Positions 54,009-61,103 of a DNA stretch of 64,000 nt are shown piece after piece. The first letter of the stretch is position 1. Every line of letters starts with the position of its first letter. The notes below the pieces were generated by a model. The model was not told where the DNA came from, ran no database searches, and was given only the letters and a program-made list of their open reading frames with translations. The position numbers and the translations under genes are program-made. The DNA comes from an uncultured Sulfitobacter sp. (GTDB lineage: Bacteria; Pseudomonadota; Alphaproteobacteria; Rhodobacterales; Rhodobacteraceae): the NCBI RefSeq assembly GCF_947502895.1, contig NZ_CANNBM010000009.1, positions 11,304 to 75,303 on the forward strand, written 5' to 3'.

Positions 54009-54356
54009 TGAAATCAAAAATACTAACGTACTGTTTCGGCCTCTTTACTTTCCCGTTTTGTCTGACCGTTACCCCGGCAAGTGCCGAGCCTCGTTGGGTT
54101 CGATGTCGCGGGTGGATTTTATGCCGTCGTTTCACGCGAGATATACGCTGCGGACGCAATTCAGGGTGACACGATGCGGGCATATATCAAAGTGAGTGAC
54201 ATCGAGGATACGTTTGAGAGAGTAAGGGCAATCGCACCAAATCGTTTAGAAAGCGCCGCTGTCATTGTAGAAGGGCCATTTCGGTTCTTTCGTGTTAGTG
54301 ATCCAGATGACAACGTCTTAGAGTTTTTCGCTGTCGATGCAGGAGTATCTCAATAA
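54008..54356 (+). pseudogene. VOC/glyoxalase-family protein, N-terminal half out of frame
   Basis: The second half (from about 54081) is a good VOC beta-alpha-beta-beta module: VGFDVAGGFYAVVSREIYAA, MRAYIKVSDIEDTFERV and FRFFRVSDPDDNVLEFF. The expected first half should begin at the ATG at 54008, which overlaps the GFA stop (TGATG), but that frame diverges after MKSKILTYCF and does not reach the second half. So the gene appears frameshifted or truncated to ~91 residues from an alternative GTG at 54081. Confidence 0.6.
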
Positions 54357-54379
54357 TAAATGAACGTTGGCACCCGCAA

Positions 54380-54805
54380 ATGAAATCGAAATACTCCGGG
54401 CGCTGCCTTTGCGGCGGTGTTACCTATATGGCAATCGGGAAGCCAATCGTTGTTGTACAATTCCATTGTGAAGAGTGCCGCCGACTAAGTGGAACAGGCC
54501 ATGCCGTGGGTGCCATGTTCGGTTCAGATGCGGTTACCGTGAGTGGGAAGTTAGGCGAATTCAGATATTCATAAGGAAAGGGTTCAGAAGTCATGAAGGC
54601 ATTCTGTGGGAACTGCGGCAGCCCGATTTGTGGAAAGAATACCTGGTTACCCGGTCATCTAACACTGACGCTTGGCGCAATGGATGATGCCGATGGGTTG
54701 AATGTTGAAGTCGTCATTTTTGAACGCGACAAGCCACATTGGGATCAGCCTGGACGAGATGTGATTTCATTTGCAACGCAGCCAGATTGGAAACCTGAAG
54801 ACTGA
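54380..54805 (+). pseudogene. Second GFA-family gene with an in-frame TAA stop
   Basis: The N-terminal 64 residues contain GRCLCGGVTY (Cys9, Cys11) and FHCEECRRLSGTGH (Cys30, Cys33). A TAA at 54572-54574 follows FRYS. The same frame continues without shift as GKGSEVMKAFCGNCGSPICG to the stop at 54805, supplying the last cysteines expected in the family. One base change would restore a ~141-residue protein. An internal ATG at 54593 could give a 70-residue piece without the first zinc ligands. Confidence 0.8.
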
Positions 54806-54821
54806 GCTGCGGCTGAAAAAG

Positions 54822-55238
54822 TCAGTCCGCTTCGACGAAATATGTTTGCTTCCAGAAGATCACCGCCAGCATCACCATACTGACAAGGTTTGGCCCCAAG
54901 ATTTGCGTAAGGCCAAGCTGATCGCTCACTATGAACAGTGCAACAGTCCCATTGAGAATGAACAATCCAATATTGAAAAAGGCCCAGTTTGTGGCCCACG
55001 GCCTTCTGTTCCAAAGGGTATATAGGAATACCCCAGGTTCGATGAAGTCGAAAAACAGGGCCACAAGAAATGCTGTGCGTCCATACACAAAAGTACCCAG
55101 TAACGGCAAACCGCTTTCGAACAGGTTTGGTAAATGCATCGCTGATCCGACTGCCCACAGAACCATAACCACAGACAGTAATTTCAGCGGCAAAGGTATT
55201 GGTTTCCAGCTCTCCTGTGGTGTCTGATCCCCGTTCAC
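54822..55238 (-). CDS. Hypothetical four-segment membrane protein
   Basis: The 138-residue hydrophobic protein has four membrane segments (LLSVVMVLWAVGSAM, GRTAFLVALFFDFIEPGVFLYT, FFNIGLFILNGTVALFIV, SMVMLAVIFWKQTYF). It starts with GTG that overlaps the stop of the truncated SRPBCC gene (GTGA), so it is the third gene of an ArsR-SRPBCC-membrane protein operon. No named family is recognised. Confidence 0.7.
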   Translation of the reverse strand: MNGDQTPQESWKPIPLPLKLLSVVMVLWAVGSAMHLPNLFESGLPLLGTFVYGRTAFLVALFFDFIEPGVFLYTLWNRRPWATNWAFFNIGLFILNGTVALFIVSDQLGLTQILGPNLVSMVMLAVIFWKQTYFVEAD

Positions 55239-55430
55239 TTGGACTGCCTGATAAGCTGGTCAAGACTGTCGAAGGCTTGGTTCCCACCTCCATCACCTGC
55301 GGAGCCTTCAGGCACACCAACATGCACCATTGTCATTGTTGTTTTGCCATTCGCTTCCTTCAAGTCGACGATGACTTCAGTTATATCTGGGTGGCCATCG
55401 GGCATACCCATAGTGGCTGTGTATTCAGGG
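55235..55430 (-). pseudogene. SRPBCC (AHSA1-like) C-terminal fragment
   Basis: The minus-strand frame reads GMPDGHPDITEVIVDLKEAN, KTTMTMVHVGVPEGSAGDGG and NQAFDSLDQLIRQSK before the TGA at 55235. This is the final ~60 residues of an AHSA1-type SRPBCC protein. Nothing of the first two thirds is present; instead the truncated ArsR frame abuts it. Confidence 0.75.
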
Positions 55431-55644
55431 TGCAGGGCCGGAACTGCGCGTCACGCCCCCTCGTGGTCAGGGCCGCATTCACTAGCACACGGATGTGTCT
55501 TGAGATGGCAGGCAGGCTCATTTCGAAGGGCTCCGCCAGTGTGTTTGCGGTCGCTTCGCCTTGTGCCAGATGCGCAAGGATCGCTCTCGGGGCCGGATTG
55601 GATAACGCGCCAAAGGCCGCTTCAAGCTGGTCCGATGTATTCAT
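55381..55644 (-). pseudogene. ArsR-family regulator truncated by an internal deletion
   Basis: The first ~75 residues are a normal ArsR winged helix (QLEAAFGALSNPAPRAILAH, FEMSLPAISRHIRVL, TTRGRDAQFRPCTLN). The frame then runs into unrelated codons and stops at 55381. The usual C-terminal helix of the family is missing. It probably still makes an 87-residue protein that may bind DNA, but it lacks part of the dimer interface. Confidence 0.72.
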
Positions 55645-55845
55645 CGTTACAGCTAATATACCGGATGGTTAATCAAGCAGGTGGTATAAATCAGTGAACC
55701 ACCCAACCCGCCCACTGGTTTTCGCAGCAGGGAGGTCGTGGGGGTCTTGTCGTCGGCAGCTTCATCGGCACTCTATGAGTTTGTGAGCAGTGCTCAGGTC
55801 GCGGCGTAATTTCGATCAATTATACACAGCAGTACGCCAAAGACA

Positions 55846-56271
55846 CTAAACTGCTCGAGGTTGATGGCGCACAGAACTAGCAACTGGGGTGTCTAACGGT
55901 TGACTTGGCCGATCAGCGCTAGAAAGTCCCCCTCTCAGGCTAGCAAGACGATCAAGAAGTGCGTCTCGACGCTCGTCCAAGTCAGTCCGAAGCCGTTCAA
56001 TATGCGCGAGCTTTTCTGTTAATTTCTCGATACCGCCTTCACACGGTCCAGACCCTTCATCCGATAGGCACGCACTCATAGCGCGGATTTCACGGGTGGA
56101 AAAACCGGTCGCTATAAAGTCGCGGATACGACCTGCGCGACGAAGATCCGCCTCGCGGTAATGCCGGTAGCCGTTGAGCGTACGACCCACCGTCATCAAT
56201 CCTTGTTTCTCATAGTGGCGCAACATGCGTCGCGTAATCCTAAGCTGTTCGGCGGCTTCCTTGGCCTGCAT
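55846..56271 (-). CDS. MerR-family transcriptional regulator
   Basis: The 141-residue protein has a MerR winged helix (AAEQLRITRRMLRHYEKQGLM, NGYRHYREADLRRAGRIRDF), then a dimerisation helix (about 75-110). The short C-terminus has no metal-binding cysteine cluster beyond GPCEGG, so an organic or redox signal is more likely than a metal. It lies 104 bases downstream of the SDR gene on the same strand. A MerR-type dyad promoter upstream of that SDR gene is a likely target. Confidence 0.88.
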   Translation of the reverse strand: MQAKEAAEQLRITRRMLRHYEKQGLMTVGRTLNGYRHYREADLRRAGRIRDFIATGFSTREIRAMSACLSDEGSGPCEGGIEKLTEKLAHIERLRTDLDERRDALLDRLASLRGGLSSADRPSQPLDTPVASSVRHQPRAV

Positions 56272-56374
56272 TTCAAACCCTTTCTTGCTAAGACTGACAT
56301 AGATGGAAGTGTTTCAACCGCCAAACAAGAGCGGCGTTGAGAGATGGTATGCATCCCCCAGCGCCAATTCCTCC

Positions 56375-57139
56375 TCAGTTTCGCAGCGACCAGCCGCCGT
56401 CCACTGTGAGAATTTGCCCCGTAAGCCATGCGTTGTCGGATCGACCTAGGCGCAGAATCCATGGAACAATATCATCTGTCACACCGCGACGCCCCAGTGG
56501 CACCTGCGCTGCCTCTTGGTTTTCGATTTGTTGCGCCATTTCGTCAGGCAACCCCATCATTCCAGTCAGCGCACCCGTTTTGACCGGGCCAGGAGCAACT
56601 GCATTCACCCGAATTCCGTCGCCAGCCAGCTCTATGGCCCATGACTTGGTCAAATGGTCCAGTGCAGCTTTGGTTGCTGCGTAATGTGCCAACATCGGCG
56701 CGGCATTCTGGCTCACTGCTGTTCCGATATTCACAATGGCACCTTTGCTTTCGCGCAGAGCGGTATGGCTTGCCTTTACCAACAAGGAGGGGCCCACGAT
56801 ATTCACGGCGAACATGTTGGCAATGATATCGGCGTCATACGCCGCCATGAGAAGCGGTTGACCAGCTCCCGAGTTGTTGACAACGAGATCAAGACGCCCC
56901 CATTTGCTTGTCGCTGCTTCGACGGTTTGCGCGCCGCTATCGGCATCGGCACTATCCGCCCGCAATGTTGCGATTGCGTCACTCATCGCCGCTACTTCGG
57001 CAAGCTTTTCATCACTGCGCCCCGTAATCAGCACCTTCGCGCCTTGTGCAACAAGCGCCAAGGCCGTCGCTTTGCCGATGCCAGAGCTTCCGCCAGTCAC
57101 GATCGCGACCCTATTTTGCCAATGGTCATTCTGTGTCAT
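56375..57139 (-). CDS. SDR-family oxidoreductase
   Basis: The 254-residue classical SDR has TGGSSGIG (about 14-21), NNSGAGQP (an unusual NNSG in place of NNAG), a VNIGTAVS serine-region segment and YAATK with the catalytic Tyr and Lys. The ATG at 57139 begins the conserved region and lies about 45 bases downstream of the predicted MerR-type promoter; the frame is open further upstream. Substrate unknown; such MerR-SDR pairs often handle reactive carbonyls. Confidence 0.87.
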   Translation of the reverse strand: MTQNDHWQNRVAIVTGGSSGIGKATALALVAQGAKVLITGRSDEKLAEVAAMSDAIATLRADSADADSGAQTVEAATSKWGRLDLVVNNSGAGQPLLMAAYDADIIANMFAVNIVGPSLLVKASHTALRESKGAIVNIGTAVSQNAAPMLAHYAATKAALDHLTKSWAIELAGDGIRVNAVAPGPVKTGALTGMMGLPDEMAQQIENQEAAQVPLGRRGVTDDIVPWILRLGRSDNAWLTGQILTVDGGWSLRN

Positions 57140-57189
57140 TTCAGATTTTCCTGTCTGTAAGTTATTCATCACTACGATGCGCAGACAGT

Positions 57190-57221
57190 GGTAGCGGCTT
57201 GACACTAGTGTCAGGGTCAAG
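57190..57221 (-). promoter_or_regulatory. MerR-type promoter with dyad upstream of the SDR gene
   Basis: On the minus strand a -35 TTGACC (57220-57215) is separated by 19 bases from a weak -10 GCTACC. The spacer contains the perfect dyad GACACTAGTGTC (57201-57212). A 19-base spacer with a central dyad is the classic architecture of MerR-activated promoters, and a MerR gene lies two genes downstream. Confidence 0.6.
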
Positions 57222-57274
57222 CGCATTTTTTGGCTGTGGACAAAGATTTTGCTTCGTCGCAAATACAGCCTCCT

Positions 57275-57685
57275 TTAGGTGAAGGCAGGTTTTGCACGCA
57301 GAGAGTATCGAGACACTAAGACGATGCAGGCCGCAGCGATCACCAATTCCAGAACTGCAATCGAGATCAAGGCCGTATTAGGTATACCATCAACTAAAAA
57401 ACTTAATACACGACCAAAGCCGTAGGATCCGTAGACTAAGGCGCTGACAGCGAGGGCCGTCGCACGCAGTCGCACCCGCGCGATTGCAGTCAACGCTAGT
57501 ATGCCGGTCATCAGTACGACGCTCCCCGCAGCTTTGAGTTCGTTGGTCAAAGCGGTTTGGCTTCCAACGTCGATACCCGCGCTGACATGAAAAGCGATAG
57601 GATCAATAAGAATGAGGCCCCCGATCATGGTGGCGATCAGTCCGGAAACGGCAAGCGTTACAAATTGTGAAATGGGATGAAACAT
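57275..57685 (-). CDS. DUF4345-like membrane protein
   Basis: The 136-residue protein has four membrane segments and the family-like core FHVSAGIDVGSQTALTNELKAAG followed by GSYGFGRVLSFLVDG. It matches the pattern of DUF4345 proteins. GGAG lies upstream of the ATG. It is the third gene of the minus-strand unit beginning at 58888 that the twin TetR operators probably control. Function unknown. Confidence 0.75.
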   Translation of the reverse strand: MFHPISQFVTLAVSGLIATMIGGLILIDPIAFHVSAGIDVGSQTALTNELKAAGSVVLMTGILALTAIARVRLRATALAVSALVYGSYGFGRVLSFLVDGIPNTALISIAVLELVIAAACIVLVSRYSLRAKPAFT

Positions 57686-57751
57686 AAGAGGTTAGCTCCT
57701 GATAATTGAACAGCACCCAGGGCTTTATCGGTGCCTATTTTGGGTTTGAAG

Positions 57752-58246
57752 TTAGGATTGAGCCATTATGACCGTAGCAATTAGCAGGCACAGCGAAGCA
57801 AGAGCCGCGGCAATGGTGCGGACCCAGTTCCAAAAGCGCCAGGCTGGAACGTAGCGCAGCCAATAAGCTGCCGCCTCGGCGCTATTAAACTGCATGCGAT
57901 CAAGGCGGTTATTCATGGGCACGTTGAAGACCAGCGTCACGATAAACGTGCCAAGAAAGTAGAGCGCACCAGCCGCCACGATCCAGTTTTGTGCGTATCC
58001 GATATCAGTGCCGATCGCATAAACAACAATCATCGGCGACACGGCAGACATGCCAAGCAAGAGCACCATAAAGATCGTTCGAAAGACCTCTCGGTTTATG
58101 ATCTGCATGGTTTGGATTGCGCCAGCAGGGTCCGCTTTGGCCAATGATGTCATTACAAAATCGGAAAAGGTCAGAAAAACGCCTGCGACTAATGCGTAAG
58201 CGACAACCGAAACCTGCACAAAGACGAGATTGAATTCAGGGGACAT
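57752..58246 (-). CDS. DUF1772 (anthrone-oxygenase-like) membrane protein
   Basis: The 164-residue protein has four membrane segments. It carries DUF1772 landmarks: GVFLTFSDFVMTSLA, TMQIINREVFRTIF, a VFNVPMNNRLDRM motif and the late YWLRYVPAWRFWNWVR. Family members include small anthrone oxygenases. AGGAG precedes the ATG and it follows the NmrA-like gene by 15 bases, so the two are co-transcribed. The role is likely in modification or detoxification of an aromatic or quinone-like compound (inference). Confidence 0.85.
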   Translation of the reverse strand: MSPEFNLVFVQVSVVAYALVAGVFLTFSDFVMTSLAKADPAGAIQTMQIINREVFRTIFMVLLLGMSAVSPMIVVYAIGTDIGYAQNWIVAAGALYFLGTFIVTLVFNVPMNNRLDRMQFNSAEAAAYWLRYVPAWRFWNWVRTIAAALASLCLLIATVIMAQS

Positions 58247-58261
58247 TGATGTGCTCCTATC

Positions 58262-58888
58262 TTAGGTTGAGATCGCAACGGCGCGCTGGTGATATGTTCT
58301 GTCGGTCAACTGCTTGGTCAGAAAGCTGGCGACATCACTGCGCGCAATCTTGAGGCGTAGGCCTTTCAGCGTTGGCGCGAAGGCTTCTTTAAAGACTTCC
58401 GTTTCTGTGCGGTCAGTGAACCCGCTCGGGCGCACGATGGTCCAATCCAAACCGCTGGCTTCGACAAGAAGCTCTTGAAGTTCGTGGTCGCGGAAAACGA
58501 TCCGCAATATGCCGCCGAACATGATCCGTTTCCAAAAGAAGTTCAGGTTGGACCAGCTTTCATGGGCCCCAAGTGTTGACTGACAAATCAGACGCGACAT
58601 CCCTGCCTTTTGCATTGCGTGGATGACGATCAGTGTGCCTTTGGACCTAATGAGTGAACGCAAGGACTTGCTGCCCAAGGTGATGACCACGGCATCGTGT
58701 CCCGCGACCGCTGTATCAACCTCTGACTGGTTAAGAACGTCGCCTGACACCAATGACAGTTCTGGATGGTCGATCCCGATCCTCTCAGGGGTGCGCGAAA
58801 ATGCGGTGACTGCGTGCCCGTCGGCAAGCATGTGTTGGACGGTCAGGCTGCCGATAGTGCCAGTTGCACCAATTACGATAACTTTCAT
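58262..58888 (-). CDS. NAD(P)H-binding (NmrA/SDR-like) oxidoreductase
   Basis: The 208-residue atypical SDR starts with VIVIGATGTIGSLTVQHML (NAD(P)-binding GATGxIG). It continues with SGDVLNQSEVDTAVAGHDAVVITLGSK and WTIVRPSGFTD, typical of NAD(P)H-binding epimerase-like flavin or quinone reductases. AGGAAG precedes the ATG. First gene of the unit facing the TetR gene across a 76-base region with two palindromic operators, so it is the probable primary target. Confidence 0.87.
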   Translation of the reverse strand: MKVIVIGATGTIGSLTVQHMLADGHAVTAFSRTPERIGIDHPELSLVSGDVLNQSEVDTAVAGHDAVVITLGSKSLRSLIRSKGTLIVIHAMQKAGMSRLICQSTLGAHESWSNLNFFWKRIMFGGILRIVFRDHELQELLVEASGLDWTIVRPSGFTDRTETEVFKEAFAPTLKGLRLKIARSDVASFLTKQLTDRTYHQRAVAIST

Positions 58889-58912
58889 TAGGCTTCCTAT
58901 CTTTGTTCAATA

Positions 58913-58931
58913 ACTTGACACCGTGTCAAGT
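58913..58931. promoter_or_regulatory. TetR operator O1
   Basis: ACTTGACACCGTGTCAAGT is a perfect 9+1+9 palindrome between the reductase and tetR genes. It overlaps plausible TTGACA elements. Confidence 0.8.
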
Positions 58932-58959
58932 TGACAGCCCTGACTTATCGATCTACTTT
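58931..58959 (+). promoter_or_regulatory. Probable tetR promoter, possibly leaderless
   Basis: TTGACA (58931-58936), 17 bases, then TACTTT (58954-58959). Transcription would start at or next to the ATG at 58965. No ribosome site lies before that ATG, consistent with a leaderless mRNA. Confidence 0.55.
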
Positions 58960-58973
58960 ACACCATGTCAAGT
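58955..58973. promoter_or_regulatory. TetR operator O2, overlapping the tetR start codon
   Basis: ACTTTACACCATGTCAAGT matches O1 at 17 of 19 positions. It covers the -10 region and the ATG of tetR. Centre-to-centre distance from O1 is 42 bases, about four helix turns. Confidence 0.75.
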
Positions 58974-59573
58974 AAAAATAATCCTACCCGTGATCGCATC
59001 CTCAAAAGCTGCCAGACTCTTTTAGAGACAAAAGGGGCAAGCGATGTGCGCATGTCAGATATCGCCAAGCGTGCTGGCATCAGCCGTCAGGCGCTGTATC
59101 TGCATTTCCCCAACCGGGCAGAGCTTTTAATTGCGACGACCCGCTATCTTGATGAAATTCACGGCATCGGCAAAGTCGTGGATGACCAGATCTTCACCGC
59201 AGAAGGTGTCGCGCGGCTGGAAGGATTCATCGATGTCTGGTGCAACTACATCCCCAAAATCTATGGCGTTGGAAAAGCCCTGATGGCGATCAAGGATGTC
59301 GATGAAGAAGCGCGTGTCGCTTGGGACGATCGGATGTCCGCCGTGCGCGATCTATGTGATCGCACAATACAGTCGCTGATCGAACATGACATGCTGTTGC
59401 CGGACTTGAATGCGAAGGAAGCGACAGACCTTCTGTGGACGCTGGTTTCCGTTCGGAACTGGGAACATCTTACGCAGGAGTGTGGCTGGTCTCAGGTACA
59501 ATACTTGAAGCACATGCATCGCTCAGCGCTCAAGTTATTCACCGTTGAAAGTTGGGATATCGAGCGCGTTTGA
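58965..59573 (+). CDS. TetR/AcrR-family transcriptional regulator
   Basis: The 202-residue protein has a TetR N-terminal HTH (TRDRILKSCQTLLETKGASDV, MSDIAKRAGISRQALYLHFPNRAELL, about 8-55) and an all-helical ligand domain. It is divergent from the reductase-DUF1772-DUF4345 unit. Two near-identical palindromes in the gap, one over its own start codon, strongly suggest autorepression plus repression of the divergent unit. No ribosome site precedes the ATG. Confidence 0.9.
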   Translation: MSSKNNPTRDRILKSCQTLLETKGASDVRMSDIAKRAGISRQALYLHFPNRAELLIATTRYLDEIHGIGKVVDDQIFTAEGVARLEGFIDVWCNYIPKIYGVGKALMAIKDVDEEARVAWDDRMSAVRDLCDRTIQSLIEHDMLLPDLNAKEATDLLWTLVSVRNWEHLTQECGWSQVQYLKHMHRSALKLFTVESWDIERV

Positions 59574-59937
59574 TAACTTCACTGTGCAATGTACGAATGA
59601 AAACTCTAGAAAGCATACGGTGAAAACTGTCTGTTATGGGGCTCTATCTGGGCCCGCGTGGCATCAGGCTCTTGGCTTTGACAGAACCCTCCGGCGAAAC
59701 ATTTACAGTCTTGGCAGGTTTCTGACTGTCGTTTTATGTCGTATGTTGGAGAGGGTAGAATTCCACGAATAAAGTGGAAGCAGCCGTCGGCGACGAGCGG
59801 CGCGAAGCTGTCGGAAAAACCCTTAACAACCGATGCAGCGATGTGCCCAAATGGGCGCCATGAAGCCAAGTTCGCGAAAATTGTCGGGCGGAATGACGGC
59901 TTGCTTGATTGCCGTCCAAGAACGCTTTTTAACTGTT
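59574..59937. other. Region between tetR and the SRPBCC pseudogene
   Basis: About 360 bases. Short frames on both strands have no ribosome site and no recognisable product. Part of 59830-59937 may be the decayed 3' end of the SRPBCC gene: one base fewer in the T-run near 59943 would extend its frame. Confidence 0.35.
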
Positions 59938-60329
59938 TCAAAAGAAATGGTTCCAACCATTTGGGCAGATTTCCCAACAGTTCAGAGTTGGAGGCGACCC
60001 GTCATGGGGAATTGTAATCTCGGTTTTGTCTCCGACAGTTTCAAACTGCCAGATAACGATTGTCCCAAGCAACTCCTGATCGATTCCTTCAGGCTGACCG
60101 TCGACCTTGTGGTCAGCATCGACGCAAGTTATCTCAAGATGATTGCCTCGGTTCATGACGGACGCCTCGAATGACCAGTGACCGTAGTCCGGGGGGGGGA
60201 ACACGCCGTCAACCTGTCTCCGACCTTTTCGAAAGCGCCGCTGGTTGTCTTTGTCCACCATTTCTCCATCTCGGTCGCAACAGCCAGAAAGCTGTCATCC
60301 CGAGATGCTGACACGAGATTTTTCTTCAT
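59938..60329 (-). pseudogene. SRPBCC-domain protein, frameshifted at a nine-base poly-C tract
   Basis: From the ATG at 60329 the frame reads MEKWWTKTTSGAFEKVGDRL, typical of an AHSA1/START-like SRPBCC start, until a run of nine C. After the run the conserved continuation PDYGHWSFEASVMNRGNHLE, IVIWQFETVGDKTEITIPHD and NCWEICPNGWNHFF is in another frame, ending at 59938. Ten or seven C would join the two parts. The last ~20 residues usual for the family are also missing. Divergent from the HxlR gene, its likely regulator. Confidence 0.75.
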
Positions 60330-60430
60330 AGTTTTTCGGTTAATTTGTCATCATTTGCTCTGTTCCTCTGCTGACGCTCAACTTCGCGTAAAAGGCTCTG
60401 TTTAAAAGTAGGCAACATTTCAATACCTGG

Positions 60431-60445
60431 GTATCGAAACGATAC
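60431..60445. promoter_or_regulatory. Palindrome upstream of the HxlR gene
   Basis: GTATCG-AAA-CGATAC is a perfect inverted repeat in the 130-base gap between the divergent SRPBCC pseudogene and the HxlR gene. It lies 14 bases before the latter's start. HxlR proteins bind such short dyads. Confidence 0.5.
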
Positions 60446-60459
60446 TATCGGTACTTGCT

Positions 60460-60801
60460 GTGCGTAAGGAAACAGGTGCGGATTTGTATCCAGAGCTACT
60501 TGTGGTTGCCATGATCGGCGGCAGGTGGAGGCTTTCGATTTTCCAAATCCTGATCTTCAACGGCACAGAAAGGTTTGGCGCGCTTCTAAAAAGCGTTCGC
60601 GGGATTACGCAGACGATGCTGACGAAGCAGCTTCGCGGCGTTGAAAACGATGGCTGTGTGCATCGAGAGGTTTATGCGGAAGTTCCTCCGCGTGTTGAGT
60701 ACAGCGGCACGGAAGATGCAATTAGATTGATGTCGGCATTTGAGGCCATGCATCGGTGGTGGGAAACAAGGACCGCAACATCAACAAAGTTTAAGGCTTA
60801 G
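60460..60801 (+). CDS. HxlR-family transcriptional regulator
   Basis: The 113-residue winged-helix protein has the HxlR core: MIGGRWRLSIFQILIFNGTERFGALL, GITQTMLTKQLRGVENDG, and VHREVYAEVPPRVEYSGTE. The N-terminal cysteine common in redox-sensing members is absent. It starts with GTG and lacks a ribosome site. It faces the broken SRPBCC gene, a common HxlR partner. 60802-61025 downstream has no gene I can support. Confidence 0.85.
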   Translation: MRKETGADLYPELLVVAMIGGRWRLSIFQILIFNGTERFGALLKSVRGITQTMLTKQLRGVENDGCVHREVYAEVPPRVEYSGTEDAIRLMSAFEAMHRWWETRTATSTKFKA

Positions 60802-61103
60802 TCTTCGGTTAGATTGGATTGCAGCCTCACACCACCCACGAGCTTCCAGTAAGGGAACTTCGTCGTCCCGCAGCGAAGGGCGGATTGTCCTGGAAGCGGC
60901 ACTCGACATGAAGGGTGGAAAGGTCGCCTGTAACTCCGCCGAGCCGATAGATTTGGCTTTTGCAAATCAATTTGAGATATGGGCACAATGGGCTTTAAGT
61001 TAGTTCAACAAGAAAGGATTTACGTATCAATAAGTTCGACCTTGAGACACTATCAATAGCTCATCAAGACGTAGTTACAAACATCCGTCGATGGCTTGAA
61101 CAA

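Noticed and set aside
54572..54574. TAA in the second GFA gene as a recoded codon
   Set aside because: TAA is not a known selenocysteine or pyrrolysine codon and no recoding structure is evident; a nonsense mutation is simpler.
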